Assembly: GCA_964612185.1 (NCBI GenBank)
Contig: CAZTCR010000009.1
Location: 1 to 64,000 of the forward strand
DNA length: 64,000 nt
Direction of reading: 5' to 3'
Origin: UBA1447 sp964612185
Lineage (GTDB): Bacteria; Bacillota; Clostridia; Oscillospirales; Acutalibacteraceae
The position numbers and the translations under genes were made by a program. Shown here piece after piece: positions 1-7,641 of this stretch. A model generated the notes under the pieces. The model ran no database searches and was not told the DNA's origin. It saw only the letters and a program-made list of their open reading frames with translations. Position 1 is the stretch's first letter; each line of letters begins with the position of its first letter.

Positions 1-48
1 AGGCTCCTTTTTCAAAGGAGCTGTCGCTCGCAAGCGACTGAGGATTTA
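1..48. repeat. Intergenic palindromic repeat, copy 1
   Basis: The stretch contains AGGCTCCTTTT..AAAGGAGCTGTCGC and ends ACTGAGGATTT. The same elements occur in inverted orientation near 9993-10040 and 10137-10190. The core is a short hairpin (GGCTCCTTT/AAAGGAGC) next to a second one (TCGCT/AGCGA). It looks like a small dispersed non-coding repeat and no protein is encoded. Confidence 0.6.
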
Positions 49-104
49 ATCGCACCACTGCCTCGGCCGTCTCATAGAACACAGAGCGTATAATACTATT
101 CTGC

Positions 105-259
105 ATTAAAATTGTAGACACAATTTTAATCGGCAAGCAAAGCTTGCCGCTGCGGCTGAAGCCGCAGACAGATAGCATTGAACGGTATTTCCGGCAGCAA
201 AAGCTGCCCCCGCTGTCCTTTGGACAGCGGCTTAAAAGATAGACTTGTCTATCTTTTAA
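105..259. repeat. Cluster of six consecutive perfect hairpins
   Basis: Six separate inverted repeats lie almost end to end: 105-130 (11-bp arms ATTAAAATTGT), 131-149 (CGGCAAGC, loop AAA), 150-167 (CTGCGGC, loop TGAA), 193-208 (GGCAGC, loop AAAA), 210-230 (CCGCTGTCC, loop TTT) and 232-259 (TTAAAAGATAGAC arms). Arms are perfect and loops are 2-4 nt. No reading frame covers the block. It may be a mosaic of miniature palindromic elements or a structured RNA; function is unknown. Confidence 0.75.
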
Positions 260-298
260 ATGGAGATTATTATAACAAGGGATGCAATCTGCTGAAAA

Positions 299-345
299 TA
301 TAAATAAAGCCGCAAGCGCTGACCTTTCAGTTCTTACGGCTTTAT
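299..345 (-). terminator. Probable terminator of the RhuM-Fic gene
   Basis: TAAATAAAGCCGCAAG and CTTACGGCTTTATTTA form a stem of about 16 bp with one mismatch, just downstream of the minus-strand gene ending at 377. The AT-rich ends give T-runs in both directions. Confidence 0.6.
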
Positions 346-376
346 TTAACCTGTTAAGTTGACCGACGATGAGAAC

Positions 377-1390
377 TTAAGAAACAATGAAATTCATGAT
401 TAAGCTGATGAGCAATTCTTTTTCATCCGGTTTGGATTCCGCAATCATTATTGTAAGCGCCACAAGCGTATGGTCCTCGATTATCTTGTTGTCATACTCG
501 TCAACCAGGGCATGATTTTTATCCAGGAAATACAAAAACATGGTAGCCGCAATTCTTTTGTTTCCATCGGTGAACGAATGGTTCTTCGTAACGAAATAGA
601 GGAGATTTGCCGCTTTTTCTTCCAGCGTCGGGTAAATATCGGTGCCGGAGAAGGTTTGATAAATGGCGCCTATGCTCGCCTTGAATGAGTCGTCCTTTTC
701 ATTGCCGAACAAATCACTTTCCGCGTTGAACTTCATGTTATTAATGACGGTCTTGCATTCCTCATAGCTTAGAACATAAACTGCTTGCGACCCTTTTGGC
801 TTTTGAATTCTTTGGTGATCGTAACCGTCGAGCAAATCAAGGGCAGTCGTATATCTTTCAATTACACTGAGCACTTGCCTGGCATCAAGTCTGCTGTCCG
901 CTTGTTTTAATATTTTTACTATTTTCCCCAGCTGCTTCAATCGGTCGGCATTTACAGCGTGTCCTTTGATGATGTAATCCTTCAGCACACTGTTTGCCCA
1001 ACGGCGGAAATCGACTCCACGCTGTGATTTTACTCTGTAACCAACGGAGATTATCACATCAAAGTTATAGTATTCTATATCTCTTTCAACCAACCTAACG
1101 CCTTCAGTTCCAACTGTCGCAAATTTTGCGACAGTTGGAATACCGACAAGTTCTTCACGCAATGCGTTGTTTATATGTTTGCCGATTGTTTTCACATCTC
1201 TGTCAAACAGTTCCGCCATTTGAGTTCTGTTAAGCCAGACAGAATCGTCTTTAATATTCACTTCAAGCTTAATGTCGCTGTCTTTTGTTTTGTAAAGAAC
1301 AATCTCGGATTTGTTGCCGTGTGCCGTATAACTCACCCCAGTCAAGCATAATAATATTTTTATTATAGCAGATTTTAAGTTTAATATCAT
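377..1390 (-). CDS. RhuM-like N-terminus fused to a Fic/Doc domain
   Basis: A 337-residue protein. Residues ~26-145 resemble the RhuM virulence-protein domain (NRTQMAELFDRD, then FDVIISVGYRVKSQRG). Residues ~205-310 form a Fic/Doc fold with the active-site motif HSFTDGNKR at 271-279. Fic enzymes usually AMPylate, while Doc, which has K before the final R, phosphorylates a target; the GNKR form here is closer to Doc. The start is uncertain: the first 25 residues look non-native, neither ATG 1390 nor GTG 1336 has a good ribosome binding site, and a TATAAT on this strand (1362-1367) lies inside the longer form, favouring a start near 1336. No partner antitoxin gene is adjacent. The RhuM-Fic architecture is known in bacteria; its target is not established. 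Confidence 0.85.
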   Translation of the reverse strand: MILNLKSAIIKILLCLTGVSYTAHGNKSEIVLYKTKDSDIKLEVNIKDDSVWLNRTQMAELFDRDVKTIGKHINNALREELVGIPTVAKFATVGTEGVRLVERDIEYYNFDVIISVGYRVKSQRGVDFRRWANSVLKDYIIKGHAVNADRLKQLGKIVKILKQADSRLDARQVLSVIERYTTALDLLDGYDHQRIQKPKGSQAVYVLSYEECKTVINNMKFNAESDLFGNEKDDSFKASIGAIYQTFSGTDIYPTLEEKAANLLYFVTKNHSFTDGNKRIAATMFLYFLDKNHALVDEYDNKIIEDHTLVALTIMIAESKPDEKELLISLIMNFIVS

Positions 1391-1439
1391 TTTTTATTGA
1401 GAAATATCGTGATTCGTTGTATATTTTATGAGATACGGT

Positions 1440-1701
1440 AGCTGACGCTGAAAAGCGCGGCGTCGGCGGAAGATGAAGGGGCGCGCAATGCGCATCCGCG
1501 GAATCAACCTCTCCGTCACGCTAAAGCGTGCCACCTCTCCTCACCGAGGCGAGGCAAGTACGCGGGCTCAACTTTCTTGGTTCTTCTATGGTAGGAGAGC
1601 TGGCGCCGCAGGCGTCTGAGAGGTATAGATAGCGGACGCAAAACGCGTCCCCTACAACGGTGGTGGGAACAACGGGACGTCAGGGGTGCCGTCCCCTACA
1701 G
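1440..1701. repeat. Composite intergenic repeats upstream of the beta-helix gene
   Basis: This non-coding stretch holds at least two repeat types. At 1508-1622 is a long imperfect palindromic element running from CAACCTCTCCGTCACGC to GGAGAGCTGGCG..GTCTGAGAGG. At 1634-1656 is GGACGC-AAAA-CGCGTCCCCTACA, and at 1674-1700 a relative, GGGACG..CGTCCCCTACA. The second type recurs at 10049-10072 and 10194-10217. The repeat ends directly against the ribosome binding site of the next gene. Confidence 0.65.
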
Positions 1702-1717
1702 AAAGGATAGATGTAAA

Positions 1718-2836
1718 TTGACCAACACCTTCGACATCACGGATTTCGGCGCAGTCGGCGACAGTAAAATGGACTGCACGGCGGCCATCCAGCAGGCGCT
1801 GGACAAAGCGGGTGAAGTCAGCGGCGCGGTGGTTGTCCCGCCGGGCAATTACCTGTGCGGGATGCTTGTTATGCCAAAGCGCGTGAGCATCACCGGCACC
1901 CATGCCTGGTCCTTCGGACAGGACGGCAGCAGTATTTTGACGCTGATTGACGGCAGCCACAAGTGCATGCTGGATATTACCAAAGCGGCAGGCTGCACCA
2001 TCAAAGGGCTGTGCCTCAACGGCGGCAAACTCGGCAGCGGCATTCACGGCGTAATGCTTAACCAAGACGTATACAACGGCGGCGGCGCTGAGCATACCCC
2101 AACGATTGAGGACTGCCGTATCGGCAGCTTCAGCGGGGACGGGGTGCACCTCAACCACATCTGGTGCTTTTCCATCCGCCACAGCCAGCTGTGCTTTAAC
2201 AACGGGCACGGGCTGTACATCAACGGCTGGGACGGCTTTATACTGGACAACTGGATGTCCGGCAACGGCGGGGCGGGCATCTATGCGGACAAAGTCGCCG
2301 CTTCCGTGACCGCCACGGGCAACCGGGTGGAGTGGAACCGGCTCGCCGGTTTTTACTTTAACAACAGCAACACCCTTAACCTGACCGGCAACTACTTTGA
2401 CCGCAGCGGCGGACCGGCCCTTTGGATATCCGCGGATGCGGGCAGGCAGAGCGACACGGTGACCGCCACCGGCAACATCTTTAACCGCAGCGGCGCGGGC
2501 GATTTTGCGGAACAAGAGCCGGAGGATGAACTGAATAACTGCCATGTGCGCCTTCAGCGGTGCGTGAATATGGTGCTCAGCGCCAACAGCTTCCGCGTCG
2601 GGATGAACGACGGCGGGGTGGGGCGCAAAAGCCCGGATTACGGCATGGTGCTCGGACATCTGCGCGGCTGTGTGATAAAAGACAACGCGATGATGTGCGG
2701 TAGCATCAAAAAGAACATCTGCGACCTCGGCGGGCACGAGGGCGAGGTGCTCATCAAAGATAACGCCGGCGAGGAATGCGAAAAGGCGGGTATTTTTTGG
2801 CCGGCACTAAAGGATTCACCGACAGATTCGGTATAA
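1718..2836 (+). CDS. Right-handed parallel beta-helix protein (pectate-lyase-3-like)
   Basis: A 372-residue protein opening with FDITDFGAVGDSKMDCTAAI, the start typical of the pectate lyase 3/rhamnogalacturonase-type beta-helix superfamily. It then shows repeating short strands with NGG, GNG and ITGN turns through the whole length (for example TATGNRVEW, NLTGNYFD, TATGNIFN). No signal peptide is visible, so it may be cytoplasmic or exported by another route. The start is TTG 1718, placed 10 nt after AAAGGA. The substrate cannot be told; a polysaccharide or glycoside is likely for this fold. It stands alone, bounded upstream by repeats and downstream by the promoter of the ATPase gene. Confidence 0.75.
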   Translation: MTNTFDITDFGAVGDSKMDCTAAIQQALDKAGEVSGAVVVPPGNYLCGMLVMPKRVSITGTHAWSFGQDGSSILTLIDGSHKCMLDITKAAGCTIKGLCLNGGKLGSGIHGVMLNQDVYNGGGAEHTPTIEDCRIGSFSGDGVHLNHIWCFSIRHSQLCFNNGHGLYINGWDGFILDNWMSGNGGAGIYADKVAASVTATGNRVEWNRLAGFYFNNSNTLNLTGNYFDRSGGPALWISADAGRQSDTVTATGNIFNRSGAGDFAEQEPEDELNNCHVRLQRCVNMVLSANSFRVGMNDGGVGRKSPDYGMVLGHLRGCVIKDNAMMCGSIKKNICDLGGHEGEVLIKDNAGEECEKAGIFWPALKDSPTDSV

Positions 2837-2842
2837 AAAGTG

Positions 2843-2870
2843 TTGACATAACTACATTTTATGGTACAAT
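2843..2870 (+). promoter_or_regulatory. Sigma-A promoter of the DUF4143 ATPase gene
   Basis: TTGACA (2843-2848), a 16-bp spacer and TACAAT (2865-2870). The ribosome binding site GAGGTGAG follows, then ATG 2893. Confidence 0.75.
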
Positions 2871-2892
2871 AAGTGTGAGGTGAGTACACTTT

Positions 2893-4191
2893 ATGGAACG
2901 TAAGATTGTAAAAAGACTGATTGAATGGAAAAAAAGCACACGAAGAATGCCCCTTTTAATCTATGGCGCACGGCAGGTTGGCAAAACATATACCGCCTTG
3001 ACTTTTGGCAAACAGTACTACAAAAACACCGTCTATTTCAATATGGAGGACTCCGCCGAGGTTAACGCCATTTTTGACCGTGACCTTGACCCGGAGCGGA
3101 TTGTTTTGGAATTGTCCGTCAAAAGCGGGCAATCCATCTTTAAGGGCGACACCTTAATCATATTTGATGAAATACAAGCCTGTGAACGCGCCTTAACATC
3201 GCTGAAATACTTTTGCGAAAAAGCGCCCGACTACCATATCATCGCGGCGGGCAGTCTGCTGGGTGTCGCGCTGAAACGAGAGCAATACTCTTTTCCCGTG
3301 GGCAAGGTGGATATGCTAACCATGTACCCGCTTGATTTTGAGGAGTTTTTGTGGGCAACAGGCAACAAGGCAATTGGCGCGCTGATTGAAAGCGCTTACG
3401 CCGATTTTTCGCCGCTTTCTTTACATGACACCGCGATGGATCTATACAAAACCTATTTGGTGGTCGGCGGTATGCCCAGAGTTGTTTCGGAATATGCCGA
3501 AACAAAGGATTTTAATTTTGTGATCTCGGCGCAACGATCCCTGAATGACGCATATATTGCGGATATGGCAAAGTATGCAAAACCGCAGGAAACAACTAAG
3601 GTCATGGCGGCATGGGCAAGCGTCCCCGCTCAACTTGCGAAAGAAAACAGCAAGTTCCAGTACAAGGTGATTAAATCCGGCGCAAGAGCCTACGAATATG
3701 AAACGCCGCTCGACTGGCTGAGAACCGCCGGAATAATCAATAAATGTGTTCGGGTAACCGAAGGCAAAATGCCCCTTTCGGCATACGCTGATAATGACTC
3801 TTTTAAAGTTTACATGGTCGATACCGGTCTGCTGTGCGCCAAGTTCGACATCGCGGCAAATGTTGTGATGAACAGTCCGCTCATTTTTGACGGGTTTAAA
3901 GGCGCTTTGGCTGAGAACTATATCATGCAGGCGCTTGTTGCCAACGACATCAAGCCGTACTATTGGAGTTCACCCGGCAGGGCGGAGTTGGATTTTATCT
4001 TCCAGGACCGGCAAGGCAATATTATACCGCTTGAGGGAAAATCCACTGACAATGTTCGCTCTAAAAGTCTGAAGTCCTATATTTCAATATACAAACCCGA
4101 ATACGCGGTTCGTGTCTCCGCAAAGAATTTCGGCTTTGAAAATAACATCAAAAGTATTCCGCTTTATGCGTTATATTGTCTTAAGGTTTAA
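2893..4191 (+). CDS. AAA ATPase with C-terminal DUF4143
   Basis: A 432-residue ATPase of the AAA_14/DUF4143 group. Walker A is GARQVGKT at residues 25-32 and Walker B is LIIFDEIQ near 92-99. The C-terminal half, including a segment with ELDFIFQD and EGKST, resembles the DUF4143 region with restriction-nuclease-like (ExK) features. Such genes are frequent in anaerobes and often travel alone; their role is not settled and may involve defence or DNA. It has its own promoter. A second, divergent member is at 59602-60867. Annotation of the family is firm; the function is not. Confidence 0.9.
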   Translation: MERKIVKRLIEWKKSTRRMPLLIYGARQVGKTYTALTFGKQYYKNTVYFNMEDSAEVNAIFDRDLDPERIVLELSVKSGQSIFKGDTLIIFDEIQACERALTSLKYFCEKAPDYHIIAAGSLLGVALKREQYSFPVGKVDMLTMYPLDFEEFLWATGNKAIGALIESAYADFSPLSLHDTAMDLYKTYLVVGGMPRVVSEYAETKDFNFVISAQRSLNDAYIADMAKYAKPQETTKVMAAWASVPAQLAKENSKFQYKVIKSGARAYEYETPLDWLRTAGIINKCVRVTEGKMPLSAYADNDSFKVYMVDTGLLCAKFDIAANVVMNSPLIFDGFKGALAENYIMQALVANDIKPYYWSSPGRAELDFIFQDRQGNIIPLEGKSTDNVRSKSLKSYISIYKPEYAVRVSAKNFGFENNIKSIPLYALYCLKV

Positions 4192-4251
4192 GAGATGTGA
4201 TGCTTTCTGAATTTCCCGACCGGCACTGAAGGATTAGGAGATCAATAACCG

Positions 4252-4893
4252 ATGCTTTTACTTTTTTTCTCCGCGTTTGTTGTGGGGCTGTCCGGCGCGA
4301 TGATGCCGGGCTCCCTGCTGACTTACACCATCCGCAAATCGCTCACCAACGGCGCGCGGGCAGGGTTTATCATTGTGCTCGGGCACGCGATACTGGAACT
4401 TGCGCTGGTCACCCTGATTTTCCTCGGGTTTGATATGGTGCTCAAGTCCGTTGCCGCGCAGATTGTCATCGGCGTCGCGGGGGGTATCATGCTCGCGCTC
4501 ATGGGCGTTAAAATGGCCGTGGATGCTTACAAAAACCGGGTTACGGTTGAAACAGGCGGCGGCAAAGCGGAGCGCGGCGGGATGGTGCTTTCCGGCATCG
4601 TCATTTCGGCCGCCAACCCGTATTTTCTGCTGTGGTGGGCGGTCATCGGGCTCGGGTTTATCATGCAGGCCTACTACTCCTTCGGTTATACGGGCGTGGT
4701 TATTTATTACTTCGGGCACCTCGCGGCGGACACCGCGTGGTACGGGCTTGTTTCCACAGTCGTGGGAAAAACGCGGAAGTTCATCAAAGAAAAACCGTAC
4801 CGGATTATTATCGCCGTGCTCGGGTGCATGCTTGTTTTTTTCGGCGCGCGGTTCTTTTACGATGCTGCAGCGGAGTTTATGCGGGTTTTTTGA
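4252..4893 (+). CDS. LysE-family exporter
   Basis: A 213-residue membrane protein with about six hydrophobic segments and the LysE/RhtB features GAMMPGSLLTYTI near the N-terminus and SAANPYFLLWW mid-protein. LysE-type carriers export amino acids or related small molecules across the cytoplasmic membrane; the substrate here cannot be read. ATG 4252 follows AGGAG at 4236-4240. It lies 60 nt after the ATPase gene, so read-through is possible, but no functional link is evident. Confidence 0.88.
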   Translation: MLLLFFSAFVVGLSGAMMPGSLLTYTIRKSLTNGARAGFIIVLGHAILELALVTLIFLGFDMVLKSVAAQIVIGVAGGIMLALMGVKMAVDAYKNRVTVETGGGKAERGGMVLSGIVISAANPYFLLWWAVIGLGFIMQAYYSFGYTGVVIYYFGHLAADTAWYGLVSTVVGKTRKFIKEKPYRIIIAVLGCMLVFFGARFFYDAAAEFMRVF

Positions 4894-4935
4894 GTCTAGT
4901 ATGCGGAGAAACCGATTCTGTGTACAACATCTTTC

Positions 4936-4964
4936 TTGACAGTCAGCTTTATGTTGGGTATAAT
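4936..4964 (+). promoter_or_regulatory. Consensus sigma-A promoter of the DUF3990 module
   Basis: TTGACA (4936-4941), exactly 17 bp, then TATAAT (4959-4964). Both boxes are perfect consensus. A TTG inside the -35 box opens a longer frame but cannot be the translation start, because transcription should begin near 4971. Confidence 0.9.
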
Positions 4965-5022
4965 AAAGATGGTGATAAGTATGAGGTTAGTATCAAGCCT
5001 GATTGCTCAGGAAGAAAAACGA

Positions 5023-5289
5023 ATGAATGTCTTGAAAGAGAGCTATGAAGAACAGCTCTTAACGCTGCCCAAGGGAACATTACGCGTTCGTCAAAAAGGT
5101 AAAAACACTTATTATTACCTTTCTTATCGCAGCGGCAAAAAAGTTACAACAGACTACATCGGCAAAGATGAAAATAATATACTCCGAATTAAAGAACAGC
5201 TTGAAAAGCGCAGGCATATTGAAGAAATGCTAAAAGAGTTAAACAAGGAACTGCGTTTAATGAAAAAAGTATTGGGGGGAGTAAGCTGA
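5023..5289 (+). CDS. Small conserved protein, first gene of DUF3990 module
   Basis: An 88-residue basic protein. The N-terminal part contains LPKGTLRVRQKGKNTYYYLSY, reading like a small beta-rich domain, and residues ~55-85 are a charged helix (EQLEKRRHIEEMLKELNKEL). I recognise the type as a companion of DUF3990 genes in clostridia but not a named family. ATG 5023 is chosen because AGGAAG (5009-5014) sits 8 nt upstream; ATG 4981 is possible but has a weaker site. The stop overlaps the start of the next gene, implying coupled translation. It could be an antitoxin or DNA-binding regulator; this is inference. Confidence 0.65.
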   Translation: MNVLKESYEEQLLTLPKGTLRVRQKGKNTYYYLSYRSGKKVTTDYIGKDENNILRIKEQLEKRRHIEEMLKELNKELRLMKKVLGGVS

Positions 5290-5774
5290 TTGTCTATCAC
5301 GGAAGCACGGTAGCTGTGGAAAATCCGCAAATTCTTCAAAGCGAAAGATTGCTTGATTTCGGTTGCGGATTTTATACAACAACAAGCAAAGAGCAAGCCA
5401 TCCGCTGGGCGCAAAAGGTAAGCGTACGCAGACAATTAAAAGAACAATACATTTCCGTTTATAATTTTGATCTGGTTAAGGCCGAAAAAAGCTTGTTTGT
5501 CACCCATTTTGAAAAAGCTGACGAAAGCTGGCTTAATTTTATCTGCGCCTGCAGAAGCGGCAATAATATAAACAACGCATATGATGTGGTCATAGGTCCG
5601 GTTGCTGATGATAATGTTTACGCAACCGTACAGCTTTTTGAAACAGGCGTCCTCGACAAAGACGAAGCTTTAAAGCGTCTTCGGGTAGAAAAACTGTTTG
5701 ACCAAGTTCTGTTTCATACCGAAAGGGCACTGGAGTTCTGCGTATATAAAGAAACCATTCTGTTAGGGGGATAA
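5286..5774 (+). CDS. DUF3990 domain protein (ADP-ribosyltransferase-like)
   Basis: The frame reads IVYHGSTVAVENPQI directly after a CTG codon at 5286, and then LDFGCGFYTTTSKEQAIRWA, the hallmark of DUF3990. The YHGS and GFYTT segments recall the core of ADP-ribosyltransferases, so it may be a toxin-like transferase; family members lack a settled activity. No ATG, GTG or TTG precedes the conserved YHG in frame; GTG 5316 would cut it off. GGGGGGA at 5274-5280 is well placed for a CTG start, and CTGA overlaps the stop of the upstream gene. Two small genes follow. About 162 residues, normal for the family. Confidence 0.8.
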   Translation: MIVYHGSTVAVENPQILQSERLLDFGCGFYTTTSKEQAIRWAQKVSVRRQLKEQYISVYNFDLVKAEKSLFVTHFEKADESWLNFICACRSGNNINNAYDVVIGPVADDNVYATVQLFETGVLDKDEALKRLRVEKLFDQVLFHTERALEFCVYKETILLGG

Positions 5775-5778
5775 AACT

Positions 5779-6015
5779 GTGGATCAAAATAAATTCCTGG
5801 CTATCCTTCCAATCATCACTGCAGCTTTAGCCGACAAAATCGCCAAGGCTTATAATTTAGACGAGAACAGCGCTATTGAGAAACTTTACACAACCAAGTT
5901 GTATTCCTATCTTGAAAATGAAGAGACAAAAGTTTGGCAGTACAGTGTTGAAAAAATATTTGATTTATACCGGCAAGAAGTTGAAACGGGAAGCTTGGAA
6001 CTTCCTGAGTATTGA
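5779..6015 (+). CDS. Small protein of the DUF3990/DUF3791 module
   Basis: A 78-residue acidic protein, probably all helical, with KFLAILPIITAALADKIAKA and a C-terminal segment KVWQYSVEKIFDLYRQEVET. Genes of this kind commonly sit between DUF3990 and DUF3791 genes in Firmicutes; no named function is known to me. The start is GTG 5779, 8 nt after AGGGGG and 4 nt after the DUF3990 stop, so translation is likely coupled. A role as antitoxin or cofactor is inference. Confidence 0.7.
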   Translation: MDQNKFLAILPIITAALADKIAKAYNLDENSAIEKLYTTKLYSYLENEETKVWQYSVEKIFDLYRQEVETGSLELPEY

Positions 6016-6141
6016 GGTAAAAAAGTTTGAAAAATATGTTTTCAAACTTAAGGTTTTGTGCTTTTCGGTCGTATATGATGACCGAAATTCCGACTATAAA
6101 GTCGACATCGCACAATTCCCGAGAAAGGGATGGTCATAACA

Positions 6142-6342
6142 ATGAGCAAAACATTGCAATTCAAAGTGTTCTGTGTTGAACAATATAAAAACGAGCACCA
6201 AATCAGCGGTGCTCAAGCAGTTAGAACTTTTAAAACATATGGCGTTTTTGATTATATCGGCGCTTTCTATGATGTGCTCCATTCAACCGGTGGGAAATAC
6301 ATCGTGGAAGATATCGATCTGTTCATAGCCGCAAGGCAGTAA
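6142..6342 (+). CDS. DUF3791 domain protein
   Basis: A 66-residue protein with FKVFCVEQYKNEH, then GVFDYIGAFYDVLHSTG and YIVEDIDLFI, the recognised DUF3791 pattern. Family members usually accompany DUF3990 proteins. ATG 6142 is preferred over ATG 6130 because GGGATGG (6127-6133) sits 8 nt ahead of it. It closes the module and is followed at 6379 by a strong terminator. Function is unknown; a neutralising partner for the DUF3990 protein is a reasonable guess. Confidence 0.8.
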   Translation: MSKTLQFKVFCVEQYKNEHQISGAQAVRTFKTYGVFDYIGAFYDVLHSTGGKYIVEDIDLFIAARQ

Positions 6343-6378
6343 ATCAATCGTTTGCACCGAATGAATACTTTATGGTAA

Positions 6379-6411
6379 AAGGCCGTCAATCGTGTTGCGA
6401 TTGACGGCCTT
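6379..6411. terminator. Terminator between the DUF3990 module and kdgK
   Basis: A perfect 14-bp stem AAGGCCGTCAATCG/CGATTGACGGCCTT with loop TGTTG. T-rich flanks on both sides make it suitable for both converging transcripts. Confidence 0.85.
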
Positions 6412-6431
6412 GTTGTTTGATATCAGGTTTT

Positions 6432-7508
6432 TTACCGCTTCACCCTGGCGTTGCCATCCCATACGCTCCAAACCTGTTCTTCATCCGCAGGCTGCGCGTA
6501 ATCGGTGATGAAAGTGGTCGCCAGCGCGCCGGTCGCCCAGCCAAACCGAATCCACTTTTCGCTCTCCCACCCTTTGAGGATGCCGTACAGCAGCCCGCCG
6601 ACAAAGCCGTCCCCGCCGCCGATGCGGTCCAGGATGTGAATTTCACGCGGTTCGACCACATGCCATTCATCGCCGTTTAACATTATCGCGCCCCACAGGT
6701 GCGTGTTGACGCTGACCACTTCGCGCAGGGTGGTGGCGAATACAGAGGCGTTGGGGAATGCCGCTTTCACGGCGGTAATCATGCCTTTGAAACCTTCGAT
6801 TTTTGCGGCGATGCCCTTGCCGCCCGCTTCCGGCCCTTGGATACCGAGGCTCAGCTGGAAGTCTTCTTCATTGCCCACGAGGATATCCGCAACGCTCGCG
6901 ATTTCGGTGAAAATCTCGCGGAGCTCCTGCTCGCGCCCTTTCCAAAAAGTCGCGCGGTAGTTGAGGTCAAAGGCGATGAGCGTACCGTATTTTTTAGCCG
7001 CTCTGGCAAGTTCCAGGCAGAACTTGCCCGTTTCCGGTGACAAAGCGCCGATAAGACCGGACAGGTGCAGCACCGCAACACCTTCCTGCCCGAAAATTCT
7101 GTCCAAGTCAAAATCGGCGATGTTCAGCGTTCTGCCGACTTCGCCCGCCCGATCGTTATGGACGCGCGGGCCCCTGGAACCAAAACCGCTGTCCGCTATG
7201 TTGAACTGGTGGCGGTACCCCCACGGCCCGCCCTGCGGGACCTCTTTGCCCTCAAACGCCATGCCGCGGGAGCGGAGATTGCTTTTGATAAATTGGGCAA
7301 TCGGGCTGCCCTTGACAAAGGTGGTCAATACCTTCACCGGCAGACCGAGGTAGGAAGAGATGCTCGCCACATTTGTTTCCGCGCTGGTGGCCTGCATAAA
7401 GAAGCTGTCGCTCGCCTCCACAGGCTGCCCATCCGGCGGGCTGATGCGCACCCCCATACTGGTGGGGACGACCAGTGCCCAGGCGCAATCTTTTTTTATT
7501 TGTTTCAT
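6432..7508 (-). CDS. kdgK: PfkB-family sugar kinase, probably 2-keto-3-deoxygluconate kinase
   Basis: A 358-residue ribokinase-fold kinase. The C-terminal PfkB signature reads DRIGGGDGFVGG with the catalytic Asp at ~300, and FDLNYRATFW at ~180 matches the FDxNYRxxxW motif of KDG kinases. The likely reaction is ATP-dependent phosphorylation of 2-keto-3-deoxygluconate to KDPG in sugar-acid catabolism. ATG 7508 is preceded by AAGGAG. It is downstream of the 6-phosphogluconate dehydrogenase gene on the same strand, separated by a tandem-repeat spacer. The exact sugar substrate is inferred from family resemblance; no KDPG aldolase is in view. Confidence 0.8.
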   Translation of the reverse strand: MKQIKKDCAWALVVPTSMGVRISPPDGQPVEASDSFFMQATSAETNVASISSYLGLPVKVLTTFVKGSPIAQFIKSNLRSRGMAFEGKEVPQGGPWGYRHQFNIADSGFGSRGPRVHNDRAGEVGRTLNIADFDLDRIFGQEGVAVLHLSGLIGALSPETGKFCLELARAAKKYGTLIAFDLNYRATFWKGREQELREIFTEIASVADILVGNEEDFQLSLGIQGPEAGGKGIAAKIEGFKGMITAVKAAFPNASVFATTLREVVSVNTHLWGAIMLNGDEWHVVEPREIHILDRIGGGDGFVGGLLYGILKGWESEKWIRFGWATGALATTFITDYAQPADEEQVWSVWDGNARVKR

Positions 7509-7540
7509 AAATCATTTCTCCTTAATCTTTTGATGAGCAA

Positions 7541-7637
7541 TTGCTTAGCGATTGGTTAACAATTGGTTAGCGATTGTTAAGACCGCTGCGCCGCTGTTCA
7601 GCCACTGCTCAGCTACTGCTCAGCCATTGCTCAGCCA
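7541..7637. repeat. 11-bp phased tandem repeats between gnd and kdgK
   Basis: Two blocks share an 11-bp period. The left block is TTGCTTAGCGA, TTGGTTAACAA, TTGGTTAGCGA (7541-7573). The right block is CTGTTCAGCCA, CTGCTCAGCTA, CTGCTCAGCCA, TTGCTCAGCCA (7594-7637). The 11-bp period is close to one DNA helical turn. The region lies between the stop of gnd and the ribosome binding site of kdgK, so it may bind a protein or affect the transcript. Confidence 0.75.
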
Positions 7638-7641
7638 CTCG

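Noticed and set aside
1652..2737. 361-codon open frame on the minus strand opposite the beta-helix gene
   Set aside because: It is antisense to a gene with clear family motifs and its own ribosome binding site; the product is low-complexity Ala/Val/His-rich.
4936..5022. Longer start (TTG 4936) for the first DUF3990-module gene
   Set aside because: That TTG is part of the -35 box TTGACA, so it would precede the transcription start.
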